Below, one piece after another: positions 1-5,031 of a stretch of DNA of 5,031 bases. Origin of the DNA: JBIOUF01 sp044866695 (GTDB taxonomy: Bacteria; Actinomycetota; Actinomycetes; Propionibacteriales; Nocardioidaceae); contig JBIOUF010000313.1 of the NCBI GenBank assembly GCA_044866695.1, positions 1 through 5,031 of the forward strand. Reading direction: 5' to 3'. Position numbers and translations under genes: made by a program. How positions within the stretch are numbered: the first letter of the stretch is position 1; every line of letters starts with the position of its first letter. A model generated the notes under the pieces. It was not told the DNA's origin. It saw only the letters and a program-made list of their open reading frames with translations, and did no database searches.

Positions 1-30
1 GGCATTCCTCGTCCAGTGGAGTTTGGCCCG

Positions 31-1428
31 TCAGCGGCTCAGCGGCTGGCCAGTCCTCGCGGAGTCCACGACGGCGAGGATGGCCTGGGCGGTAGTCGCG
101 GCAGGGGTCCGATCGATGAGAAGGTCGATGTGCGCTGCGCCAGAAACAACCTCCTGGGCGCTGATTGTCGACGGGCCCAGCAGCTTGCTCTGCCGGGTCA
201 TCCAGGACTCAGGGTGGCGGCCGGCAGTCACCACGAAGAGGGGCTTGTCGCCGAAGTCGCGCAGAGACGCGGCTTCCTGCGCCGAGGCCCCAGCCCGCAT
301 GTACTCGTCGACCGTGCTGCCAAGCCAGCGCGCCTGGGCATTGCTGGCCCGAATCTCAGCCCGAGACTCGGTGGGAAGCTCCCCCCAGTTGAGTTGCCCG
401 AGGAGGCGGGCGACGCCGACGCGAGCAGCGAGGGAGGCGAGGATCGGGACCCGGCCGACAGCGTCATCGGAAGTCCTCTCGGACGGTACGACGACGGGCT
501 TCGCGGGATTCTTCGACGCCGTGGAGTCGATGAGTACGAGGCCAGCGACCTCGTCGAGTAGTGCGCGGCGAAGGTGCGGACGTAGAGGCCACCGAAGGAG
601 TGACCGGCGAGGACGTACGGGCCAGCTTCAGCTGCTTGGTGCAGCAGGGTGTGCAGGTCGGTGGCTATCTGTGCGCCGTCCTGGGGGCTGCCGGCGGGTT
701 CGCTCCAGCCACGGCTGGCACGGTCGTACACGCACACGCGGGTGTGACCGGCCACCTCCGGTGTGATCCACGCCATCTGGGAGGACGTCCCGCCGGCGCC
801 GGGCTCGAGGACGACGGTCGGGCTGCCCGAGCCGAAGCAGCTGAGGTAGAGCTTATGCCCGCCCACGTCGACAAGCCGGCCGGTCGAGGGCCGTGGGTTC
901 GAGTCCGTTGCCTCGCCCACGGACTCGTAGCCGCCTCCGACCGCCGAGGCGGCGAGCACCGCCGAAGACCAGGTAGAGCTGGGCGCGACCGCTGCGACTG
1001 CGCATGTCCTTGCGCGTCCGGAGCATCATCCAGATGACCAACAGGAGCAGGGTCGGCGGCCAGATCCAGCTCAGAACCTCGCGCATTGGAGAGCCGACAG
1101 CCGTCAGTAGGAGTCCGCCGACACCCATGAACAGGGCTGGTGCCACTGCCCACCGCTGAGGCTGGTCGGTGCACCGGAGCGAGAGCAGCCCCAGCATCGC
1201 CCAGCCCAGCGCGAACCCGCACAGGACCGCGCCCGTGAGGGCGCTCTCCTCGACCGGGACGACCGGGAGCGCCGCGAAGGCGAGGGCGGCGACGAAACCC
1301 GTGGCCAGCGAGAGCGCGACAACGCGCCCCATCCGGGACCGGCGGGAGGGCGGGTCCTCGTTCTCGTGGGTCTGTGAGCGCGAGGTCTCGGCCGCGGTCT
1401 CGTCGTGGTTGGTGATCGTTCCGGCCAT
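31..1428 (-). pseudogene. Membrane-anchored alpha/beta hydrolase, interrupted by two compensating frameshifts
   Basis: The gene reads as three segments. Segment one (1428-961) starts at ATG 1428 behind an AAGGAAG site. It encodes about 35 polar residues, then four hydrophobic helices at roughly residues 34-56, 62-84, 93-112 and 117-136. An extra base near 960-964 shifts the frame into segment two (959-558). That segment completes a fifth helix (about 150-166) and carries the hydrolase core, including LVDVGG, the oxyanion region LEPGAGG and the nucleophile elbow GHSFGG with Ser277 (codon 599-597). One base is missing at about 556-557. Segment three (555-31) returns to the first frame with DEVAGLVLID and a likely catalytic His433 in SGAAHIDLL. 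Joined, it is about 465 residues. It is probably an esterase- or lipase-like hydrolase with its catalytic domain attached to the membrane; the substrate is unknown. All motifs survive, so the shifts are recent or are sequencing errors. Confidence 0.85.
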
Positions 1429-1436
1429 GTCATCCA

Positions 1437-1443
1437 CTTCCTT
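1437..1443 (-). promoter_or_regulatory. Ribosome binding site for the alpha/beta hydrolase
   Basis: On the minus strand AAGGAAG ends 8 bases before ATG 1428. This selects the start MAGTITN over an in-frame ATG at 1590, which would add a low-complexity Arg/Pro-rich stretch and has no comparable site. Confidence 0.6.
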
Positions 1444-1515
1444 GCCATCACGTGGCCGAGGTCGGCTCGGCCGTCGGTTCATGTGTGGACCCTCCGGCGG
1501 CGCGCTTGCCCGGCC

Positions 1516-1534
1516 CTGTCCGATGGCTGTCCGA
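1516..1534. repeat. 11-bp-period direct repeat in the divergent intergenic region (possible SARP-type operator)
   Basis: CTGTCCGA occurs at 1516-1523 and again at 1527-1534, separated by TGG. The period is therefore exactly 11 bp, about one helical turn. AfsR/SARP regulators are known to bind direct repeats of about 7 bp with 11-bp periodicity near the -35 region. The repeat lies between the hydrolase start (1428) and the SARP-like start (1609). I see no clear -10 box at the expected distance on either strand, so the operator reading is inference. Confidence 0.35.
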
Positions 1535-1595
1535 CATCGCCGCGGCTCCGGAGGTAGGGCACGCCGAGTCTCGTAGCGGGAAGGTTGCACTGCCC

Positions 1596-1602
1596 GGGAG
1601 GG
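1596..1602 (+). promoter_or_regulatory. Ribosome binding site for the SARP-like gene remnant
   Basis: GGGAGGG lies 6 bases before GTG 1609. This is a near-ideal actinobacterial site and marks the 5' end of a gene that once worked. Confidence 0.6.
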
Positions 1603-1608
1603 ACGTTG

Positions 1609-2143
1609 GTGGACGACCTGCGCTTTCGTCTGCTCGAACCGATGGGAATCCTCGTCCAGGGCAGCGCGCTGTCCCTGCCCTGCAGCGCATGGGCATCAGC
1701 GAGGCGGCAGGTCTCCGCGCGCGCTCCGCACCACAGCGCTCACCGAGCGCGCGCAGATCGCGCTTGCCGAGCAGCGCTCCACGCTCGCCAGGGAAGGCTT
1801 TTCGGTACCGAGGACGCCGGTCTGGGAGGGCTGGGCGCTCGTGCCGCTCGCCCGCTGCCGCGAGCTCCGCGACGGACCCCTTGCGGCTCGGGAGCTGTAC
1901 GAGGGGGCGCTCGACCTGGGGAGACGGGCCGGTGAGCCCGGCCTCACCGCATCGGCGCTCGAAGGGCTCGCGCGCACGTGGGCACTGCAGGAGCCAGATC
2001 GGGCGGCCGCTCTCGAGGCGGAGGCAGCTGACCTGCGGGAACGGCTCGGCCGGCCGCGTCCTCGCTACCAGGAGACCTGGCCCACGGGCCAGGGCGACAG
2101 CTCGCACGCGAACCAGCCTCAGGCGCCCGCCACGGCCGAGTGA
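1609..2143 (+). pseudogene. Collapsed AfsR/SARP-type regulator: intact 5' end and TPR-like 3' end, middle missing
   Basis: From GTG 1609 the protein begins VDDLRFRLLEPMGILVQGSA. This matches the typical opening of SARP/BTAD regulators, whose N-terminal winged-helix domain begins with a pattern like FRLLGPxEVxxDG. The resemblance ends after about 22 codons. From about 1721, in a different frame, a clean reading runs to TGA 2141-2143. It contains ALTERAQIALAEQRSTLA, then ARELYEGALDLGRRAGEP, LTASALEGLARTWAL and DRAAALEAEAADLRERLG. These amphipathic helices are like the TPR repeats and final helix at the C-terminus of large SARP or LuxR-type ATPase regulators. Full-length members have about 900-1100 residues; only about 180 codons remain, so the DNA-binding, BTAD and ATPase parts are gone. 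The two ends being one gene is inference from order, strand and family. They could be unrelated fragments. Confidence 0.5.
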
Positions 2144-2205
2144 CCTGTCGGTCCCGAGATCGCCGCTCGGCGTCGCCGGGCATCAACACCGCCACCCACC
2201 GCTTC

Positions 2206-2227
2206 GGACAGCGTCAGGACAGCGTCG
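2206..2227. repeat. Short tandem repeat, two 11-bp units
   Basis: GGACAGCGTCA at 2206-2216 is followed directly by GGACAGCGTCG at 2217-2227, with 10 of 11 bases identical. It sits in the roughly 90-base gap between the SARP-like remnant and the HMA fragment. It is probably a small slippage duplication; no function is evident. Confidence 0.6.
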
Positions 2228-2233
2228 CCGGTG

Positions 2234-2350
2234 ATGCTCGGGACCCGTGAAGGGAGTGGGCAGGTAACCGAGCTGACCCTGTACGTCGATGGCATGGGTT
2301 GCCGAAGCTGCGTGCGCGAGGTGACCGCCCGGCTCCGGGATGTCCCGGGG
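2234..2350 (+). pseudogene. Truncated heavy-metal-associated (HMA) domain protein
   Basis: The frame gives MLGTREGSGQ, then TELTLYVDGMGCRSC (metal-binding GMxCxxC, cysteines at residues 23 and 26), then VREVTARLRDVPG. This is the first beta strand, metal loop and first helix of an HMA (ferredoxin-like, copper-chaperone type) domain, which normally has about 65-70 residues. After DVPG the frame loses all resemblance. A shift at 2351-2352 gives VESA, as expected for the next strand (GVESV-like), but reaches TGA at 2392-2394 after 13 codons. At least the last two strands and second helix are therefore missing. The start is uncertain. ATG 2234 (or GTG 2231) has a weak site, while GGGAG precedes a GTA codon at 2264 where family members would plausibly begin, so the native start may have mutated. 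Intact, it would bind soft metals such as Cu(I). Confidence 0.6.
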
Positions 2351-2420
2351 GCGTTGAGTCAGCACAGCCGGGGCAGCAGGCCGCTTCCGCCTGACCGGAC
2401 GTCGCTGCACGACCCGAGGT

Positions 2421-2461
2421 CCGCTCCAGCGGGGGTTGCACAAAGGAACCCGCCGGAGCGG
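2421..2461. repeat. Long imperfect inverted repeat
   Basis: The left arm 2421-2437 (CCGCTCC, A, GCGGG, GG, TT) pairs with the right arm 2447-2461 (AA, CCCGC, C, GGAGCGG). There is one A/C mismatch and a two-base GG bulge, and the loop is 9 bases (2438-2446). This gives 14 base pairs, mostly G-C. It lies between the HMA fragment and the serine hydrolase. Its right arm is shared with the terminator-like hairpin at 2447-2464, so the two structures cannot form together. Confidence 0.6.
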
Positions 2462-2464
2462 GTT
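2447..2464. terminator. Perfect 7-bp hairpin, probable factor-dependent or bidirectional terminator
   Basis: AACCCGC (2447-2453), loop CGGA (2454-2457) and GCGGGTT (2458-2464) form a perfect stem. AAAGG precedes it and there is no T-tract after it. Stems of this AACCCGC/GCGGGTT type without a U-run are common after actinobacterial genes. It lies about 50 bases past the shifted HMA stop at 2394 and 138 bases before the serine hydrolase start, so it could end HMA transcription. Lack of a U-tract keeps confidence moderate. Confidence 0.5.
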
Positions 2465-2589
2465 GTCATGCCCGCCCAGACCAGTGGCCGACTCCGGCGA
2501 AGGGACTCGGCGGAAGCCAGCGATTGGACAGCGGCCGGAAAGCGGGCAGGCCGAGAGTTCCTTCACCCAGAGCCCGGACCGCGGCAAGC

Positions 2590-2595
2590 GAGGAG
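2590..2595 (+). promoter_or_regulatory. Ribosome binding site deciding the serine hydrolase start
   Basis: GAGGAG ends 7 bases before ATG 2603. The same frame is open back to GTG 2231, but this site and the export signal just after ATG 2603 argue that translation starts here, not in the HMA fragment. Confidence 0.75.
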
Positions 2596-2602
2596 AAACG
2601 AC

Positions 2603-4285
2603 ATGGACATGTACTCGACCGGATGGCGACACCGCCCCCGCATCGTGGCACAGGGACAAGGGCGGCGCGGGCTGGTCCGCGTCTCGTCCCGTATCGGTGC
2701 CCCGCTCCTGGTCTTGTCGGCGCTCGCTGCCGTTGTGATCGGGTCGCCCGCCGGTGGGCAGCCGATCACCCCCGCGACCGTGGACGACGCACCCGTGGAC
2801 ATCGCCGCCGTGGACCGGTTCCTCAGCGAGCAGATCGACGCCGCCTCCGTTCCCGGCGCCGCCGTGGCGATCACCCACGGCGACCAGGTCGTGCACGTGG
2901 CAGGCTTCGGCCACGACTCCACTGGCGCCACCGTCACCGGCGAGACCCTCTTCCGCGTCGCCTCGCTCAGCAAGTCGTTCACCGCGCTGGCCGTCATGCA
3001 GCTCGTCGACGAGCACCGTCTCCTCCTCGACGACCCTGTCGTCGATCACCTGCCCGAGTTCCGGCTCGCTGACCCTCGCGGCGCCGACATCACGGTGCGC
3101 CAGCTGCTCGAGCAGACCTCGGGCCTCGCGGACTCGCAGGTGCACGAGCTCTCTCGCGAGCAACCGGACTCCCTGGCCGACGCCGTGGCGGCCCTGCGCA
3201 CGTCAGGGCTCGCCGCAGCGCCCGGGACCCAGTGGGCCTACACCAACGCGAACTATCAGGTCGCGGCCCGCCTCGTCGAGGTCGTGGCCGGTGAACCGTT
3301 CGACGCCTATCTGCGCGATCGCGTGCTCCGGCCCTCCGGGATGACCTCCGCGGTCACCGTCGACCACGACGACCAGGACGTCCCAGGCCTGGCGGACGGG
3401 CACACCGTCGCCTGGGGGCACCCCTTCGCCGTCGACAGCCCGGACGACTTCGAGGCCGGCGCCGGCGGCGTGGTCGCCTCCGCCGCCGACATGGCCCAAT
3501 GGCTCATCGTGCAGACCAACCACGGACGCGCCGCCGACGGCACGCCGGTCCTGAGCGACCACAGCCTCGCAGAGCAGCACACCCCTGGCGCACACACGAG
3601 TACCTACGCGCTGGGCTGGGACACCGACGGGCCCGCTGACGCACCCACCCGGCTCGAGCACACGGGCAGTCTGCTCACCTGGAGCTCCAACATGGACATC
3701 GTCCCAAGTACGGGGTACGGCGTCGTCGTCCTCCTCAACTCAGGCTCGAGCCTGATGCTCGACCAAACCGGGGTCTTCTACGGCGTACGCGACATCGTGG
3801 AAGGCACCGACCTCACACCCCCAGGACCCGGCGGGACGAGGTTGAACGCGACGACCCTCGACCGGGTCCTCGCCGTGCTCACGCTGGCCGCGCTGCTGCT
3901 TGGCGCCGCTGGCGTCCTCCGTGCCCGACGGTGGGTTCGCCGACACACGAACCAGTCAAGGATCATCCTGGGAGCCCGCACGCTGCCGCACCTCGCTGTC
4001 CTGGCCGCGGCCGCCGCGTTCCCACAGCTCGCAGGGCGCTTCTTCGGCCGCGAAGTCACGTGGGAGGCAGCCGCGTACGGGTGGCCCGCCCTCACCGTGC
4101 TTGTCTGGGCCGTGCTCGTCGCGACGTTGGCGACGCTGGCGTCCCGCGCGTGGCAGTTGACTCGGTGGGGCACGTCGCGGGCCACGCCTGCCGCTGCCAG
4201 CTCCGGTTCGGCATTCCCCCGCGAGCCCCAGCTCGACGACGCCATCGCTCGCTCCGCTGTTGCCGGCGACATCAACCCGCGCTGA
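2603..4285 (+). CDS. Serine hydrolase, beta-lactamase/class C PBP-like (S12 type), exported, with C-terminal membrane helices
   Basis: The protein has 560 residues. Residues 1-30 are basic and 31-50 hydrophobic (PLLVLSALAAVVIGSPAGG), forming a signal peptide or anchor. The beta-lactamase-like domain covers about 65-400. It has all three active-site motifs: SLSK with nucleophile Ser121 and Lys124, YTN at 213-215, and HTG at 353-355 in place of the KTG of classical enzymes. GxxxSxxDMAQW (289-300) is also typical of the family. Three helices follow (about 419-439, 459-478, 491-513), with Arg-rich segments RARRWVRRH after the first and RAWQLTRW after the third. That fits a catalytic domain outside the membrane and loops 1 and 3 inside. 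Relatives include esterases, D-amino-acid peptidases and cell-wall-related hydrolases; HTG suggests a non-beta-lactamase role. The substrate cannot be told. The frame is intact and the gene is probably transcribed alone, 138 bases past a terminator-like hairpin. Confidence 0.92.
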   Translation: MDMYSTGWRHRPRIVAQGQGRRGLVRVSSRIGAPLLVLSALAAVVIGSPAGGQPITPATVDDAPVDIAAVDRFLSEQIDAASVPGAAVAITHGDQVVHVAGFGHDSTGATVTGETLFRVASLSKSFTALAVMQLVDEHRLLLDDPVVDHLPEFRLADPRGADITVRQLLEQTSGLADSQVHELSREQPDSLADAVAALRTSGLAAAPGTQWAYTNANYQVAARLVEVVAGEPFDAYLRDRVLRPSGMTSAVTVDHDDQDVPGLADGHTVAWGHPFAVDSPDDFEAGAGGVVASAADMAQWLIVQTNHGRAADGTPVLSDHSLAEQHTPGAHTSTYALGWDTDGPADAPTRLEHTGSLLTWSSNMDIVPSTGYGVVVLLNSGSSLMLDQTGVFYGVRDIVEGTDLTPPGPGGTRLNATTLDRVLAVLTLAALLLGAAGVLRARRWVRRHTNQSRIILGARTLPHLAVLAAAAAFPQLAGRFFGREVTWEAAAYGWPALTVLVWAVLVATLATLASRAWQLTRWGTSRATPAAASSGSAFPREPQLDDAIARSAVAGDINPR

Positions 4286-4485
4286 CTTGGCCGCCAACGG
4301 ATTCGACCGGTGTCCACTTGGTTGGTGTCCAGAAACGTGGTCCGGGAACCGTCTCCTGGCCGGTAGCGCGTCGCCTGTTGGCGGCAAGGGCTGCGGCAAG
4401 TCCGCTGCGGACGGCAGTTGTCGAGCGTGCGACCGCCCGTTGCTTGGCCGCGAGCCTGCCTGCGCAGCCGACAGGCGGTTCGCCG
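4286..4485. other. Non-coding gap with a GGTGTCCA direct repeat
   Basis: No open frame here carries a recognisable protein. GGTGTCCA occurs at 4309-4316 and 4324-4331 (15-bp period). Weak inverted repeats lie at 4394-4406 (GTCCGC-T-GCGGAC) and 4467-4495 (GCCGA/TCGGC around GGCG-GTT-CGCC). The latter overlaps the stop of the minus-strand GntR remnant and could help end transcription of that gene. No terminator with a T-tract follows the serine hydrolase. Confidence 0.4.
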
Positions 4486-4668
4486 TCAGTTCGGCAGTGA
4501 TGCCTCGATGCGGAACTGGACTTGTAGGGCGTAGCGGTCGGCGACGTAGGCGCTGGTGGTGTGTTCGAGCGGCTGACCGTGTTGGTCCTGGATGGTCCGT
4601 GTCTCAACGAGGAGCGCTGCTGCCGGGTCCAGCGCCCAGCGCGACGCGGGACACCCGAACCGGGGCAA
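4486..4668 (-). pseudogene. C-terminal remnant of a GntR-family regulator (UTRA domain end)
   Basis: On the minus strand, residues readable from TTG 4668 include ALDPAAALLVETRTIQDQHG, then QPLEHTTSAYVADRYALQVQ and FRIEASLPN, ending at TGA 4488-4486. The pattern 'hydrophobic-V-x-R-T-x-x-D-x-x-G-x-P-[VL]-E-x-T-x-S-x-Y-x-A-D-R-Y' is the hallmark end of the UTRA effector-binding domain of HutC-type GntR regulators. These are about 240-250 residues long; here only about 55-60 C-terminal residues remain. Upstream, neither the rest of UTRA nor the winged helix-turn-helix is visible in any frame before the plus-strand gene at 4818, leaving no room for a whole regulator. The TTG is merely the first possible start in the open frame, not a supported one. 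The remnant cannot bind DNA. An intact copy would typically control sugar or amino-acid uptake genes, but no such genes are nearby. Confidence 0.65.
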
Positions 4669-4802
4669 CGGCCTAGTGCGCTCGGGCCGGCGGAATGGCC
4701 GATCGGACCATGTACGTCGGGTTGAGCTGGGAGAAGAATCTGCGAGGAGGTGTGCCCCTGCGCCGGGAACGGGCCGGGCACGGCGGAGCGCACCCGGACT
4801 GA

Positions 4803-4810
4803 GAGGGGAG
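4803..4810 (+). promoter_or_regulatory. Ribosome binding site for the secreted protein
   Basis: GAGGGGAG ends 7 bases before ATG 4818, a strong match that fixes the start of the gene running off the right edge. Confidence 0.7.
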
Positions 4811-4817
4811 TCTGCTC

Positions 4818-5031
4818 ATGCGCAGGTCGACAATGTTCGGCGCGACCGCCTGTACCGCCGTCCTAGGGCTGGTCGGGGCCGTGGCGCCGCCGATGGCGGC
4901 GGCACACGCGCCGTCCGGCGCGATCTTCACCACCCTGGCCGACGGGTCGGAGGTCAACTTCAACATCTATGACGCCAAGGAGGACGTCTACCTCGACGGC
5001 GGCCCGGGCATCGGCGCGCCGCAGACCGCGG
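4818..5031 (+). CDS. Secreted protein of unknown function, 5' part only
   Basis: The frame is open from ATG 4818 to the window end (71 codons) and has no stop in view. The product begins MRRSTMFGATACTAVLGLVG, then AVAPPMAAAHA: a basic start, a hydrophobic core at about 5-23 and an A-x-A type site (AHA, 29-31), so a Sec signal peptide is likely cut after Ala31. The mature part starts PSGAIFTTLADGSEVNFNIY and continues DAKEDVYLDGGPGIGAPQTA. The acidic, Gly/Tyr-rich beta-like character and the EDVYLDGGPG stretch recall secreted actinobacterial proteins with an Ig-like or prealbumin-like fold near the N-terminus. That family link is from memory and tentative. No catalytic motif is visible in the part present. 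The gene is divergent from the GntR remnant. It has no codon-use anomaly, and its high third-position GC supports real coding. Confidence 0.75.
   Translation, partial: MRRSTMFGATACTAVLGLVGAVAPPMAAAHAPSGAIFTTLADGSEVNFNIYDAKEDVYLDGGPGIGAPQTA

Noticed and set aside
893..908. GGTTCGAGTCC resembles the T-arm of a tRNA.
   Set aside because: The flanking five bases do not pair (GTGGG against CCGTT), there is no anticodon arm or acceptor stem, and the stretch encodes conserved hydrolase linker residues on the minus strand.
16..1037. Long plus-strand open frames (16-561, 23-766, 561-1037).
   Set aside because: They are antisense shadows of the alpha/beta hydrolase in GC-rich DNA, with Arg/Gly-rich composition and no domain pattern.
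1448..2234. Long open frames on both strands across the intergenic region and SARP remnant (1452-2234 plus, 1448-2107 minus).
   Set aside because: They have Arg/Pro/Ser-rich low-complexity translations and no family resemblance; the coding signal lies in the two other plus-strand frames.
2490..2516. Imperfect direct repeat GACTCCGGCG / GACTCGGCGG upstream of the serine hydrolase.
   Set aside because: It is short and interrupted by an indel, with no regular spacing or promoter context; chance is likely at this GC content.
2463..2530. TTGTCA (2463) and TTGGAC (2524) as -35 boxes for the serine hydrolase.
   Set aside because: Neither is followed at 16-19 bases by a TANNNT-like -10 element.
2183..3163. 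A 326-codon minus-strand frame opposite the serine hydrolase start.
   Set aside because: It runs antisense to a gene with complete catalytic motifs and shows no recognisable domain.
4673..4966. Minus-strand frame with RFFSQLNPTYMVRSAIPPAR, perhaps an upstream piece of the GntR regulator.
   Set aside because: It is in a different frame, stops at 4675-4673, does not match a winged helix-turn-helix or UTRA pattern, and mostly overlaps the better-supported plus-strand secreted gene.

Overview
The window is GC-rich throughout. Its genes carry strong purine-rich ribosome binding sites, mostly G or C at third codon positions, and GTG as well as ATG starts. The families seen are an AfsR/SARP-type regulator, a GntR/UTRA regulator, an N-terminally membrane-anchored alpha/beta hydrolase and a secreted protein. 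Together these point to a high-GC Gram-positive actinobacterium. I cannot place it to genus from sequence alone.

Layout. Positions 31-1428 (minus) hold a roughly 465-residue alpha/beta hydrolase with several N-terminal membrane helices, broken by two single-base shifts that cancel each other. A 180-base divergent intergenic region (1429-1608) follows. It contains an 11-bp-period direct repeat of the spacing used by SARP operators. From 1609 to 2143 (plus) there is a good ribosome binding site, a SARP-like N-terminus and then, in another frame, a TPR-like C-terminal tail. This looks like a large regulator collapsed by internal deletion. At 2234-2350 (plus) lies the first half of a heavy-metal-associated (HMA) domain with its CxxC motif, cut off after about 39 residues. 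Positions 2351-2602 are non-coding and hold a strong, partly alternative hairpin system.

The one complete, undamaged gene is at 2603-4285 (plus): a 560-residue serine hydrolase of the beta-lactamase/class C PBP-like (S12) type, with an export signal and three C-terminal membrane helices. After about 200 bases with no gene, 4486-4668 (minus) encodes only the last part of a GntR-family regulator's UTRA ligand-binding domain. A secreted protein starts at 4818 (plus) and runs off the window's end.

I see no operon or shared pathway. Two envelope-facing hydrolases and a secreted protein sit among four broken or truncated genes, which looks like a region of gene decay, or a low-accuracy assembly as far as the single-base shifts go. 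I found no mobile element, CRISPR array or RNA gene, and no convincing new multi-gene system. The most useful leads are the collapsed SARP gene with its possible operator, the compensating frameshift pair, the alternative hairpins before the serine hydrolase, and the partial secreted protein at the right edge.
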